DNA from: Nitrospira sp.
GTDB lineage: Bacteria > Nitrospirota > Nitrospiria > Nitrospirales > Nitrospiraceae
Direction: 5' to 3'
Assembly (NCBI GenBank): GCA_020853775.1
Contig: JADYYH010000045.1
Coordinates: forward strand, 1 to 48,968
DNA: 48,968 bases
Positions within the stretch are counted from its first letter, which is position 1; each line of letters begins with the position of its first letter. Both the position numbers and the translations under genes were made by a program. Below are positions 1-8,648 of this stretch, piece after piece. The notes under the pieces are model-generated. The model saw only the letters and a list, made by a program, of their open reading frames with translations, was not told the DNA's origin and did not search any database.

Positions 1-93
1 AGCCCACGCGGTCAACGTCGCGCGCTCTTTCAGGGACAAGACAATGGGAGGAGCAAGGTTCACGATGCATAAGCTGACTCTCGTTGTGGCCAA

Positions 94-122
94 TTGTCAA
101 GTTATTTATGACGCACTACACT
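94..122 (+). promoter_or_regulatory. Candidate sigma-70 promoter
   Basis: TTGTCA (94-99), a 17-nt spacer and TACACT (117-122) form a plausible sigma-70 promoter. Transcription would start near 129, leaving a leader of about 310 nt before the LuxR-type gene. The match is by eye only. Confidence 0.4.
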
Positions 123-356
123 AGTTGGGACCTAACCTCAGTACGACACGAGTCACTACTCACCTACGTGAACGTGCGCACATTTTTGTGCACCCTAGGG
201 CCTTTCACTACGACTCTGATGAATGTGAGCGAAAAATGAATACGGGCAAGGATTCCGCTCGATTCATCCTAAAAACTACCAATTGCCCCGCGCTCGGCAC
301 GTATGCGAATATGCATCACCGAAGGCACTAGGAATCACTTGTTCAACCTAGCAACC

Positions 357-385
357 ACTGCGTAGTATTTTTAGCACTACGTAGT
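357..385. promoter_or_regulatory. Paired 10-bp palindromes, possible operator
   Basis: ACTGCGTAGT (357-366) and ACTACGTAGT (376-385) are two near-identical palindromes 19 bp apart. The second is a perfect palindrome. They lie just upstream of the regulator gene, which suggests a tandem binding site, possibly autoregulatory. They could also fold into a hairpin with a T-rich loop. Confidence 0.35.
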
Positions 386-438
386 CGGTGTCCGGCCAGT
401 ACGACAGCACACGAAATACGCGTCGGTGAGGAGGGGTG

Positions 439-1146
439 ATGAACGAAGTCGAAACAGAAGCGGGCAAAACAGTGGTGGCAATTTTTAGCAGCAACTACCT
501 CTTGCGGCTCGGTTTGCAGCGGATCGTTGAAGTGGAAACATGGATCAAGCTGATCGGGCAAACCACGCATGGTTCGAACCTTGATGAGGTATTGGCAGTC
601 GACCAGCCTGATATTGCGATTCTAGACACAGAAAATGACCAGGCCATTCCTGACCTTGTCCGGGAAATCAGATGTGCCGGTCCGGCCATCAAAATCATTC
701 TATTGAGTGGGCTCGATGACGTGGAGCGTACGCGTCAAGCCTTCTCTTTAGGAGTCAATGGCGTTGTACTTAAGATACAGCCCTCTGCCGTACTTATTGC
801 CATGATCGCCCATCTTGCAAAGACGGAGAAGGAGGTCGTGCTGAGCTTCGACAGACAGGATAGCCGCACAAATTTGAGAAGTCAGACGAAGCTTCCCTCC
901 CTGCTCTCGCGCACGTCCGCTCAACTCAAACGCCCTGATGGGCTCACGGAACGAGAACAGGAAGTCGTGCACCTCGTGAGCGAAGGACTGTCCAATAAGG
1001 ACATTGCCAATCGCTTGTGCATTTCGAGCATCACGGTCCGGCATCATCTGACCAGCATTTTTGACAAGCTGGGTGTGTCCAATCGCCAGAAGCTGCTCAT
1101 TCGCGCGCACCAGAACGGATTGACTAGACCACCTGCCCTGGCATAG
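439..1146 (+). CDS. LuxR/NarL-type response regulator with atypical receiver
   Basis: A protein of about 235 aa built like NarL/FixJ regulators: an N-terminal receiver (about 10-125) and a C-terminal LuxR-type helix-turn-helix beginning LTEREQEVV (about 168-225). It should bind DNA and regulate transcription. The phospho-acceptor Asp (D63, in AILDTE), the Ser (S90, LLSG) and the Lys (K112, VLK) are present. The acidic pair that normally binds magnesium near the N-terminus is replaced by Ser-Ser (IFSSN, 15-19). Phosphorylation may therefore be weak or absent. The ATG at 439 is preferred over a GTG at 436 because AGGAGG at 429-434 is spaced correctly for it. No sensor kinase is next to it. Confidence 0.85.
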   Translation: MNEVETEAGKTVVAIFSSNYLLRLGLQRIVEVETWIKLIGQTTHGSNLDEVLAVDQPDIAILDTENDQAIPDLVREIRCAGPAIKIILLSGLDDVERTRQAFSLGVNGVVLKIQPSAVLIAMIAHLAKTEKEVVLSFDRQDSRTNLRSQTKLPSLLSRTSAQLKRPDGLTEREQEVVHLVSEGLSNKDIANRLCISSITVRHHLTSIFDKLGVSNRQKLLIRAHQNGLTRPPALA

Positions 1147-1436
1147 ACAGAACGTCTGGCACAGCCTACGCAAACGAAAATATCCGGCTTGTCCAGAGCA
1201 CACGCGCACACCTGCCTGCATAGACGATACTAACCAAGCCGAGAACACCCCAGATGCCTTCAGTTCGTTGTCTTGGGCAAAGCACCAAGGAGGCATGATG
1301 AGCGCGCGCCTCCAACGCCGATCCCTTTCCGCGAGACATGCCCGCCGCCGGAACCAGGTCACACAGATCCCCACCCATGGCGGCGAAGAGACTGGCCTAA
1401 GAAGTCTGCTTTAAGAGGAAGTTGAAATGGTTTGTT

Positions 1437-1511
1437 TGGAGCGGGCGATGGGATTTGAACCCACGACAACTTGCTTGGGAAGCAAGGACTCTACCACTGA
1501 GCTACGCCCGC
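1437..1511 (-). tRNA. tRNA-Gly (CCC)
   Basis: On the minus strand the gene folds into a full cloverleaf. The acceptor is GCGGGCG paired with CGCCCGC, the anticodon stem is CTTGC/GCAAG, and the loop TTCCCAA gives anticodon CCC. The T arm contains GGTTCAAATCC. The terminal CCA is encoded (1437-1439). Length is 75 nt including CCA. Confidence 0.95.
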
Positions 1512-1533
1512 CCCTTGCGTAAAGAGGAGCTGA

Positions 1534-1562
1534 ATCCTACGCTGGAGACAACGCGAAGTCAA
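1534..1562 (-). promoter_or_regulatory. Promoter for tRNA-Gly
   Basis: On the minus strand TTGACT (1562-1557), a 17-nt spacer and TAGGAT (1539-1534) form a good sigma-70 promoter. The expected start is about 15 nt upstream of the tRNA 5' end. It lies just beyond the end of tyrS, so the tRNA need not depend on readthrough. Confidence 0.6.
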
Positions 1563-1575
1563 GGCAACTACCGAC

Positions 1576-2793
1576 TCACTCCTTGTACTCCGCCACGGCA
1601 AACTTTCGCCGACCGACTCGCAAACGAAGCACTTGGCCCACAACCAGCGGGACCGCGGCATTGGCATCGCTCAGCTTCTGTTCGTTGATCTCTACCCCAC
1701 CCTGCACGATCAGCCGTCGAGCTTCGCTTTTGCTGGGCACCAGCCCGGTCTTGGCGATCAAATCGACCATCCCGATTGAGGGGGCGCTCGCATCCTTCAC
1801 ATCGGATGGCGTGAGAACGACATGTGCGTCCGGCTGTTCCGGAAACTCCCGCGCCTGAAATTTCTGCTGAAACGCGCTCCTGGCTTCGCGACCAGCCTCA
1901 GCCCCGTGATACCGGGCAACAATTTGCTCAGCCAACCCCTGCTTCGCCTCCATGGGATGTGCCGCCTTCACGTGCGCCAAATCCTCGGTGGTCAAGAGCT
2001 CGTAGTATCGATGCATGAGCGTGTCGCTGATCGACATAAGTTTGCCGAACATGTCGGCCGGCTGATCTTCCAGGGCGATATAGTTGCCAAAACTTTTGCT
2101 CATCTTCCGGACGCCGTCAGTTCCCTCCAGCAGCGGCATGGTGATGACCGCTTGCGCCTCCTGCCCGTAGTCCCGCTGCAGATCCCGCCCCATCAGGAGA
2201 TTAAACTTCTGGTCCGTGCCGCCCAATTCGATATCCGCCTTCAACGCAACGGAATCGTAGCCTTGGATCAAGGGATACATGAACTCGTGGATGCTGATCG
2301 GCGTGCCCTCGGTGTATCGCTTATGAAAGTCTTCCCGCTCCAGCATACGCGCGACGGTATAGTGGGCGCTCAATGCGATCAACCCATCGGCGGTCATCGT
2401 ACTCATCCAACGGCTGTTGAATTCCACCTGCGTTTTTTCCGGATCGAGGATTTTAAAGATCTGGCGTTCATAGGTCTTGGCGTTTTCGAGCACCTTTTCC
2501 TTCGACAGTGCGACACGGGTTTCGGATCGCCCTGTCGGATCGCCGATCATCCCGGTGAAGTCGCCGATGAGAAAAATCACCTGATGCCCGAGGTCTTGAA
2601 AATGCTTGAGCTTATGAATCAACACCGTATGGCCGAGGTGAAGATCGGGCGCCGTGGGATCGAACCCCGCCTTGACGCGCAGGGGACGGTTTTCCTTGAT
2701 CGAGCGAGTCAGCTTTGATTCGAGCTCGCTTTGCTGAATAACATCAACTATCCCTCGAAGTATAAGATCCAGCTGTTGAGCTACCGGTGTCAC
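1576..2793 (-). CDS. tyrS: Tyrosyl-tRNA synthetase
   Basis: A cytoplasmic class I aminoacyl-tRNA synthetase of 405 aa that charges tRNA-Tyr. The class I signatures are HLGH (52-55) and KMSKS (230-234), with GGTDQKFN (191-198) in the active site. An S4-type RNA-binding domain occupies about 340-400. The GTG start at 2793 follows AAGGAA at a suitable distance and overlaps the comEA stop by 4 nt (GTGA), so translation is probably coupled. It is the last gene of the gcvH-lpdA-comEA-tyrS run. Confidence 0.96.
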   Translation of the reverse strand: MTPVAQQLDLILRGIVDVIQQSELESKLTRSIKENRPLRVKAGFDPTAPDLHLGHTVLIHKLKHFQDLGHQVIFLIGDFTGMIGDPTGRSETRVALSKEKVLENAKTYERQIFKILDPEKTQVEFNSRWMSTMTADGLIALSAHYTVARMLEREDFHKRYTEGTPISIHEFMYPLIQGYDSVALKADIELGGTDQKFNLLMGRDLQRDYGQEAQAVITMPLLEGTDGVRKMSKSFGNYIALEDQPADMFGKLMSISDTLMHRYYELLTTEDLAHVKAAHPMEAKQGLAEQIVARYHGAEAGREARSAFQQKFQAREFPEQPDAHVVLTPSDVKDASAPSIGMVDLIAKTGLVPSKSEARRLIVQGGVEINEQKLSDANAAVPLVVGQVLRLRVGRRKFAVAEYKE

Positions 2794-3338
2794 AGGGTTC
2801 CTTTGTGTCGTGCTAACGATTTGGTATTCGTGACGAGGACATGCGGGCGCAGACGGTCGAACTTCTTTCGACCAATGCCCTTCACCTGCCGCAAGTCGTC
2901 AACGGAACGGAAGGGGCCATTCTCATCGCGATGCTCGATCACTCGTTGCGCCAGCTTCGGCCCGATGCCTGGCAACGCTTCCAGATCTGACAGAGTCGCG
3001 TGATTCAGATCGACCGGTCGAGCTGCCGTCACACGTGCAGGCGGCAGGTCACTTGACGTCTTCTCCGGTACATGTACAGAGGCAGGCACAGATTCTTCAA
3101 TCGGCATGGCCACAGGTGGACGCGACAGCGTACCCGCCGGCTGAGCATTCGCCAGGGCCGGCCTCGTCGTAGAGGCTTCCAGCGGTGGAGGGGATGATAC
3201 GGTTGCTACCGAATGTTTTACGAGCAGTTGAGGTTGACCCGGCATCACCTTCGTCACGGGGGTGACCGAGGCAATCCAAATCAGCGACCCGAGGGTTACG
3301 GCGAGCATCGCCGCTTTAATCAGCAAGGATTGCATCAT
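2790..3338 (-). CDS. ComEA-like helix-hairpin-helix protein
   Basis: A 182-aa protein with one N-terminal membrane segment (about 5-25), a Pro/Ala-rich linker, and a C-terminal pair of helix-hairpin-helix motifs (about 110-175: [20 protein letters not shown], then [16 protein letters not shown]). This is the layout of ComEA-type DNA receptors, which hold incoming double-stranded DNA in the periplasm during natural transformation. A comEC homologue lies at 11.4-13.9 kb, supporting that role. The start overlaps the lpdA stop (ATGA) and its end overlaps the tyrS start. A general DNA-binding role cannot be excluded. Confidence 0.85.
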   Translation of the reverse strand: MMQSLLIKAAMLAVTLGSLIWIASVTPVTKVMPGQPQLLVKHSVATVSSPPPLEASTTRPALANAQPAGTLSRPPVAMPIEESVPASVHVPEKTSSDLPPARVTAARPVDLNHATLSDLEALPGIGPKLAQRVIEHRDENGPFRSVDDLRQVKGIGRKKFDRLRPHVLVTNTKSLARHKGTL

Positions 3339-4762
3339 GTCGTCGCCGGCTTCCTCGCGAGATGGATCGCATGGCCGTGCACATCTTCCATCGCTTCCAT
3401 GAGCCCTTCCGCCAGGGTCGGATGCGCATGAATCATCTCGGCCGTGCGCGAAACGGTCGCGCCAAGATGCATCGCCAGCGCCGCTTCATGAATCAGATCG
3501 GTGGCGTGGGCGCCGAGAATGTGGACGCCGAGAATCCGGTCACTCTCCGCATCCACCACGACCTTCACCAATCCCTGAATATCCCCCGTCGCCTGAGCCT
3601 TCCCTACTCCGCTGTAACGGAAACGTCCTACTTTCACCCCCTGCTGGGGATCCTTCCCGGTTCCGGCACAACGGTCGCGGGCCTGCTGCTCCGTCAGTCC
3701 CACGCGTCCGATTTCAGGTAACGTAAAGATCCCCGTCGGGATGACGTCATAATCAATCGCCCGCGCATGGCCCATGAAATTCTCGACGGCCACCTTGCCT
3801 TGTTGCGAGGCGACATGGGCCAACATCGCTTTGCCGACGACATCGCCGATTGCATAGACGCCGGGGGTGCTTGTCTCCATGCGTTCATTGACCACGATCT
3901 CACCACGCGTGCCGACCTGCACCCCCGCTTTTTCCAACCCGATGCCGCGCGAATTGAACCCTCGCCCCACCGACACCAGCACCTGCTCCACGTTCAGCGA
4001 GAGTCCATCGCGGAGATGGGCCGTCACCAGATCGGGCTGACGGACAATCTGATCCACGGTGACGCCGGTCCGAATGTCCACTCCCCGTTTTTTTAACTCC
4101 CGCTCCATCGTCTGGCTGATCTCTTCATCCTCCAGCGGCAGGATGCGCGGGACCAGTTCGACCAACGTCACCTGGGTTCCCAACCCGCTATACAAGGACG
4201 CAAACTCGCAGCCTTCCACGCCCCCACCGACGATGAGGAGACTGGCAGGGATTCGCGCGAGGTCGAGGGCCTGCTTGCTGGTGATGATCTGCGTTCCGTC
4301 AATCGGGAAGAGCGGCAAGTTCGGCCAGGATGAGCCGGTGGCGATGATGATGCCGTCGGCTGCCACCTGCAGGATGGTTCCATCGGGTTTAGTCACGCGA
4401 ATGGTCCGGGCATCCACCAACTCGCCTGTCCCCTCCAGATGCTCGATGTTCCAGGTCTTAAACAGTGTGGCAATGCCCTTGACCAACGTGGAGACGACTT
4501 TGTTTTTCCTGGCCACCATGACGTCGGGGTCATAGGCGACCGGCCCATTCAGCAGAAGGCCGAAGTCCTTCGCCTTCTTGGCCTTATCGCCCAGTTCAAC
4601 GACCGACAACAGGGCCTTGCTCGGAATGCAGCCCCAGTTGAGACACACGCCACCCAACGCCTGATTTTCGACGACGGTTACGCGCGCGCCCAGCTGAGCG
4701 GCACGAATCGCCGCCACATAGCCTCCGGGACCTGCGCCGAGAATTGCGAGATGCTTCGACAT
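3335..4762 (-). CDS. lpdA: Dihydrolipoyl dehydrogenase
   Basis: A 475-aa FAD-dependent disulfide oxidoreductase that reoxidises dihydrolipoamide on lipoyl proteins and passes electrons to NAD+. The N-terminal FAD motif is GAGPGG (9-14). The redox-active disulfide is C40/C45 in GGVCLNWGCIPSK. A second nucleotide motif is GGGVEGCE, and the C-terminal catalytic His region reads HAHPTLAEG. It sits 86 nt downstream of gcvH, whose lipoyl group would be its direct substrate. It overlaps comEA by 4 nt. Shared use by 2-oxoacid dehydrogenases elsewhere in the genome is possible. Confidence 0.95.
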   Translation of the reverse strand: MSKHLAILGAGPGGYVAAIRAAQLGARVTVVENQALGGVCLNWGCIPSKALLSVVELGDKAKKAKDFGLLLNGPVAYDPDVMVARKNKVVSTLVKGIATLFKTWNIEHLEGTGELVDARTIRVTKPDGTILQVAADGIIIATGSSWPNLPLFPIDGTQIITSKQALDLARIPASLLIVGGGVEGCEFASLYSGLGTQVTLVELVPRILPLEDEEISQTMERELKKRGVDIRTGVTVDQIVRQPDLVTAHLRDGLSLNVEQVLVSVGRGFNSRGIGLEKAGVQVGTRGEIVVNERMETSTPGVYAIGDVVGKAMLAHVASQQGKVAVENFMGHARAIDYDVIPTGIFTLPEIGRVGLTEQQARDRCAGTGKDPQQGVKVGRFRYSGVGKAQATGDIQGLVKVVVDAESDRILGVHILGAHATDLIHEAALAMHLGATVSRTAEMIHAHPTLAEGLMEAMEDVHGHAIHLARKPATT

Positions 4763-4848
4763 AAGAATGACTCAGTAAACCAGTGCCGATTGAATCACAG
4801 GGGCCACGACAAGGCGTCGCCCGTTCAATGGGAGCAGACTGTCCCCCC

Positions 4849-5235
4849 TTAGTGCTTCTGCTTGTTCAAAAATTCTTCGTACTGAGTGGCCGTCATGAGC
4901 TTGTCCACTTCAGCCGGCGTCGTGAGATCGATCACCGCCATCCACCCCTTGCCATAGGGATCCGAATTCACGGCTTCTGGATGATCTTTCAGATCAGCAT
5001 TAACCTTGGTGATGGTCCCGCTGACAGGCGTATAGATCGTGGACGTCGTCTTGGTGGACTCGACTTCGCCGATCTGTTGGCCCGCTGTCACTTTGGCGCC
5101 GACCTTCGGGAGATCGATGAATACGATATCTCCCAGGGCATCCTGTGCAAAATGGCTGATGCCGATCGTCGCCTGTTGGCCGTCGGCCCGGACCCATTCA
5201 TGTTCCTGATGATAACGGAGATTGGACGGTATCAT
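4849..5235 (-). CDS. gcvH: Glycine cleavage system H protein
   Basis: A 128-aa lipoyl carrier of the glycine cleavage system. The lipoylated Lys is K62, in VESTKTTS, and the N-terminal HEWVR motif is typical. It shuttles the aminomethyl intermediate between the P, T and L proteins. The L protein (lpdA) follows directly, but the P and T genes are not in this window. GAGGAG lies 4 nt upstream of the ATG, and a strong promoter sits at 5307-5335. Confidence 0.95.
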   Translation of the reverse strand: MIPSNLRYHQEHEWVRADGQQATIGISHFAQDALGDIVFIDLPKVGAKVTAGQQIGEVESTKTTSTIYTPVSGTITKVNADLKDHPEAVNSDPYGKGWMAVIDLTTPAEVDKLMTATQYEEFLNKQKH

Positions 5236-5306
5236 GGGACTCCTCTTGGTGGCCGCCTGTGTCGCGGCCTACGTGAATAAAACGCGCTCCAGACAGACGT
5301 GGCGCG

Positions 5307-5335
5307 ATCGTAAAAGCTGAGAAATTCTTTGTCAA
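5307..5335 (-). promoter_or_regulatory. Promoter of the gcvH-lpdA-comEA-tyrS operon
   Basis: On the minus strand TTGACA (5335-5330), a 17-nt spacer and TACGAT (5312-5307) make a near-consensus sigma-70 promoter. The -35 box overlaps the stop codon of the upstream lipoprotein gene. The leader of about 65 nt includes a small hairpin, GGCCGC/GCGGCC with a 7-nt loop, close to the gcvH ribosome binding site. Confidence 0.7.
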
Positions 5336-6852
5336 GGAATCGCTACCGGTGCGTCCGGCACAAACACCAGGTGGCGAATGTCCGGCGTCCGTAATTCATC
5401 CGCCTGCTGAGCCAGTCCCATGAACATGCCGCCGCCATGCTCACTCGGTGTGCGCAGCAAGACCCATCCTTGCGGAAGGGTTTGCGGCTCCCCCTTCTCG
5501 GATTGAATCACATCACGGCTCCAGCCCTTGAACGACCCACTGAAAGTCCGCACATCCGAGGCGTCGCGCGACGCCCCCCCTAACAATAAATCAAACCCTC
5601 GTCGGCGCGCCTCGGCGGCGTCTTCTCCGTAGTTGACCAATGCAGAGGTCGGATTCGACAGGGCCTCAGGGTGGATCTCCAGCACCATGCGCAACCGCGG
5701 CACGGCTTTCTGCAGATATTTCTTCAGGCGTGCCAGCACATCGAGCTCCTGGCGGGCCTTCCAGCCGACCCATCGCCACAGCGTTTTGTCCGAGGCCAGG
5801 GCACTGGCATCCTGGCGCACGGTCATGCGCTCACGCAGCGCCTGAGCCACTTCAGACGATGGCTGGCGCACCTGCGCTTCAAACTGGCGCAAAACGCCGT
5901 CGCTCACCTCATACGCGAAACTGTTCTCCGCCCGCGTGCGAAACACCATACCATCGACGCCGCTTCGCACCAGATCGGCCAACAACTGCGCCAATTCCTG
6001 TTGCACCGGCGGGGCGAGGAGATCGAACTGCGTCCACGTATGAACTTTGCGCCTCGTCGGATCATACAGTAGCATCCTCGATTCCTGGCGGTGATCGGAC
6101 AGCGGCGCGTGAAACAAATCGAGCACAGCAAACACGGATATGCCCAGGTCATGCGCTTGTGGGATCATGACGCTGAACCAATCCGTCATGACGGGACCTT
6201 GGGAGGTCGAGAATAACGCGCCGGCAGGCAACTTCGGCAAGGGGCTGCTGGGAGTAGGACCCGTCGGCACAGGCGGCCTGGTGAACGATGACTCCAAACT
6301 GGCATCCATGAGAATGGCGCTGACGCCCTGTGCGCTCAGCTGCCGGATCCAAGTTTCCACTTGAGCCATGGGGGGCAAATTACTGAACGACACATAGAGC
6401 GCGGTATGACCGGATCTGGTCCCGCCGGGCACAGTCGATTGGTTGCGCAACGCTTCGATACGATGCAGTGCGCGTTCGGCATACACGCTCTGCGTCGAAA
6501 CCGGAGCGCCTTCAGGACCGGCCAGGACCTGATATTCCTTCACCGCGCCCGCCACTTCACCCATCTGTTCATACGACTGACCTAATTCCCAATGGGCCTC
6601 ATTCGCGCGCCGGGATTTGGGATAAGTTGTCAGATAGCGTTCGTAGAGATGGATCGCGGCGGAATACCGGCCGTCAGAAAAAGCCGTCGAGGCTTGGTAC
6701 CACAGACGCGTCTCCGCTTCGATTCCAGGATTTTCGACGGACTGAGCCACCGGCACGGCGGACGGCGCGGCACAACCGGCGCCCAGTGCCATCAGCAGCA
6801 TCACCAACGGAAGGAACGCTCGACGACCGGAACCCGGCCGTCGAGCCTGCAT
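5332..6852 (-). CDS. TPR lipoprotein with a putative glycosidase-like barrel
   Basis: About 506 aa. I start it at the ATG at 6852, just after ndk, because the longer frame runs through ndk. It opens with a lipoprotein signal peptide ending LGAGC (lipid Cys about 27). A TPR-like region follows (about 45-120: AFSDGRYSAAIHLYERYL, then HWELGQSYEQMGEVAGAVK). The remaining ~350 aa start with ALYVSFSNLPPMAQVETW and contain GVSAILMDAS and DLGISVFAVLD. This resembles the hypothetical glycoside hydrolase (GHL/PgaB C-terminal type) barrels, but I see no certain catalytic residues. The likely location is lipid-anchored in the envelope. Envelope polysaccharide processing is only an inference. Confidence 0.6.
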   Translation of the reverse strand: MQARRPGSGRRAFLPLVMLLMALGAGCAAPSAVPVAQSVENPGIEAETRLWYQASTAFSDGRYSAAIHLYERYLTTYPKSRRANEAHWELGQSYEQMGEVAGAVKEYQVLAGPEGAPVSTQSVYAERALHRIEALRNQSTVPGGTRSGHTALYVSFSNLPPMAQVETWIRQLSAQGVSAILMDASLESSFTRPPVPTGPTPSSPLPKLPAGALFSTSQGPVMTDWFSVMIPQAHDLGISVFAVLDLFHAPLSDHRQESRMLLYDPTRRKVHTWTQFDLLAPPVQQELAQLLADLVRSGVDGMVFRTRAENSFAYEVSDGVLRQFEAQVRQPSSEVAQALRERMTVRQDASALASDKTLWRWVGWKARQELDVLARLKKYLQKAVPRLRMVLEIHPEALSNPTSALVNYGEDAAEARRRGFDLLLGGASRDASDVRTFSGSFKGWSRDVIQSEKGEPQTLPQGWVLLRTPSEHGGGMFMGLAQQADELRTPDIRHLVFVPDAPVAIP

Positions 6853-6883
6853 GACGTGGGAAAAGTCTGCGCTCAATGTGCGC

Positions 6884-7303
6884 CTACCCGACCAACTCCA
6901 TTTCAGGAAAGAAGTACCCGATCTCGAACTTCGCCGTCTCCGGCGCATCGGATCCGTGTACGGCGTTGAATTCGATATTCGCCCCATGGGCCGCACGGAT
7001 GGTTCCTTGCTCCGCCTTCGCAGGATCGGTGGCGCCCATCAGTTCACGATTCTTTTTCACCGCATTATCCCCTTGCAGGACCAGCACGACACAGGGCCCG
7101 GACGACATGAACGTGCAGAGGCTGTCAAAGAAGGGGCGCGCCTTGTGAACCGCATAAAACCCTTGCGCCGTGGTTTTGGACAGGTGCATCAGACGCATGG
7201 CGACCGGTTTCAACCCCGCCTTCTCATATCGATGAATAATGTCGCCGATGGCATCCTTCTTCACGGCGTCCGGCTTGATGATGGCAAGGGTTCGTTCACT
7301 CAT
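6884..7303 (-). CDS. ndk: Nucleoside diphosphate kinase
   Basis: A 139-aa enzyme that transfers the gamma-phosphate of ATP to NDPs and dNDPs. The catalytic His is H116 in NAVHGSD. The N-terminal [10 protein letters not shown] is the classic start of the family. Length is normal. It has its own promoter (7355-7384), and the lipoprotein gene follows after about 31 nt. Confidence 0.97.
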   Translation of the reverse strand: MSERTLAIIKPDAVKKDAIGDIIHRYEKAGLKPVAMRLMHLSKTTAQGFYAVHKARPFFDSLCTFMSSGPCVVLVLQGDNAVKKNRELMGATDPAKAEQGTIRAAHGANIEFNAVHGSDAPETAKFEIGYFFPEMELVG

Positions 7304-7354
7304 GGATCGTCAGCTCCTTCAGCTAAAAATATCGCCACGGATTACTCTCGCGGC

Positions 7355-7384
7355 ATTATAAAGAAGCGGCGGAAGTACTGGCAA
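7355..7384 (-). promoter_or_regulatory. Promoter of ndk
   Basis: On the minus strand TTGCCA (7384-7379), an 18-nt spacer and a consensus TATAAT (7360-7355) lie about 52 nt upstream of the ndk start. Confidence 0.6.
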
Positions 7385-7455
7385 GATAAAGGACTCTGAG
7401 ATTCCTCGACACCCACATCGCAGACGAGATTTTTAGCCTGTCCAAGTACCGGGTG

Positions 7456-8520
7456 TCAGGAGCTGCCACCGGACTTGTTCGCAGCCTGCTCCGTCCCGAA
7501 AACACCGGCAAGCTCTCCTGGCTTGAACACGCCCCGTTCGGTGATGATGCCGGTGATTAACTCGGCCGGAGTCACATCGAACGCCGGATTGTAGACGGCC
7601 ACACCGGCCGGGGCGACAGGATGGCTGCCGTGGATGGACGTCACTTCAAGCGGGTTCCGCTCTTCGATGGGAATCTCGGCGCCGGTCTTGGTGGCGAGAT
7701 CAATCGTGCTATATGGCGCGGCAACATAAAACGGAATGCCATGCGCCCGAGCCAGCACCGCAACCGAATAGGTGCCGATCTTATTGGCCACGTCGCCGTT
7801 GGCCGCAATACGATCCGCGCCGACGACGCAGACCTGAATCTTCCCCTGGCGCATGAGGCTACCGGCCATATTGTCTGTAATCAGCGTGACTGGAATCTTG
7901 TCTTGCATCAGTTCCCAGGCGGTCAACCGCGCGCCCTGCAGCACGGGCCTGGTTTCGTCGGCGATCACGCGGATCTTCTTGCCCTGCTCCCAGGCTTCAC
8001 GAATTACGCCCAGCGCGGTTCCATATCCAGCCGTCGCTAACGCCCCGGCGTTGCAGTGGGTAAGCACCGTCTGACCGTCGTGGATCATCGCGGCCCCCTG
8101 TTTGCCCATGGCTCGGCATAGCGCGATATCTTCATCCAGGATCGTCTGTGATTCGCGGATCAGCTCGGCTTTGATCTGCGCAATCGGTTGAGCTGTTAGT
8201 CCCGCCAGCTTCTGCTTCATGCGCGCGATGGCCCAGAACAAATTCACCGCCGTCGGGCGCGAGGCAGCCAGGTGATCGCACATGGCTTCGACCTGTTTCG
8301 CAAATGCGGGATACTCCTCGACGTCCACACTCTGCGCACCGAGGGCGACGCCCATCGCCGCAGTCACACCGATGGCCGGAGCGCCGCGCACCTTCAACTC
8401 CCGAATAGCCTCTGCCACGGCACGATAGTCGCGGCAGTCTAGAAATTCGACCTGCGACGGAAGTCGACTTTGATCCAAGAGCCGCACCGCTCCATCTTTC
8501 CACTCGACTGTGGGCACCAT
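7456..8520 (-). CDS. mtnA: S-methyl-5-thioribose-1-phosphate isomerase
   Basis: A methionine-salvage enzyme that converts methylthioribose 1-phosphate to methylthioribulose 1-phosphate. It has the family start [13 protein letters not shown], the catalytic Cys (C156, LTHCNAG) and the catalytic Asp (D236, [12 protein letters not shown]). I prefer the ATG at 8520 (354 aa) because GGAGA lies about 8 nt upstream and it matches the family start. A TTG at 8571 would add 17 residues. No other mtn genes are nearby. The alternative, a translation initiation factor 2B-like protein, is less likely given both catalytic residues. Confidence 0.92.
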   Translation of the reverse strand: MVPTVEWKDGAVRLLDQSRLPSQVEFLDCRDYRAVAEAIRELKVRGAPAIGVTAAMGVALGAQSVDVEEYPAFAKQVEAMCDHLAASRPTAVNLFWAIARMKQKLAGLTAQPIAQIKAELIRESQTILDEDIALCRAMGKQGAAMIHDGQTVLTHCNAGALATAGYGTALGVIREAWEQGKKIRVIADETRPVLQGARLTAWELMQDKIPVTLITDNMAGSLMRQGKIQVCVVGADRIAANGDVANKIGTYSVAVLARAHGIPFYVAAPYSTIDLATKTGAEIPIEERNPLEVTSIHGSHPVAPAGVAVYNPAFDVTPAELITGIITERGVFKPGELAGVFGTEQAANKSGGSS

Positions 8521-8648
8521 ACCAATTGTCTCCGGTTTTCGCTGGGGGAAGAATGTGACGTCGTCACGCAACGTTCGCGATCCGCCACATCATGCCAATC
8601 AGTCAGGCGAGGGTCAAGGGGAGCGCGTTTCGGTGAGACTCACCCGCG

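Larger units (their letters stand above)
1..438. other. Non-coding leader region upstream of the LuxR-type gene
   Basis: No convincing gene is visible in this stretch. It looks less GC-rich than the genes that follow. It contains a possible promoter at 94-122, four exact copies of CACTAC (114, 154, 206 and 375) and two neighbouring copies of a 10-bp palindrome (357-385). A 68-codon open frame at 125-331 has no ribosome binding site and no recognisable protein character. I treat the region as regulatory leader or intergenic DNA. Confidence 0.55.

Noticed and set aside
125..331. 68-codon open frame upstream of the LuxR-type gene
   Set aside because: No ribosome binding site, no recognisable protein character, and it lies in a region rich in regulatory-looking repeats.
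748..1374. 208-codon minus-strand frame opposite the LuxR-type gene
   Set aside because: It lies antisense to a well-supported gene and shows no family resemblance.
1822..2718. 298-codon plus-strand frame opposite tyrS
   Set aside because: It is the antisense shadow of a conserved synthetase gene typical of GC-rich DNA.
5236..5306. Glycine riboswitch upstream of gcvH
   Set aside because: The leader is only about 65 nt and holds one small hairpin; the tandem glycine aptamer motifs are not visible.
6853..6996. N-terminal extension of the TPR lipoprotein (554-aa version)
   Set aside because: It runs through the ndk coding region in another frame, has no signal peptide at its own start, and the lipobox fits the ATG at 6852.
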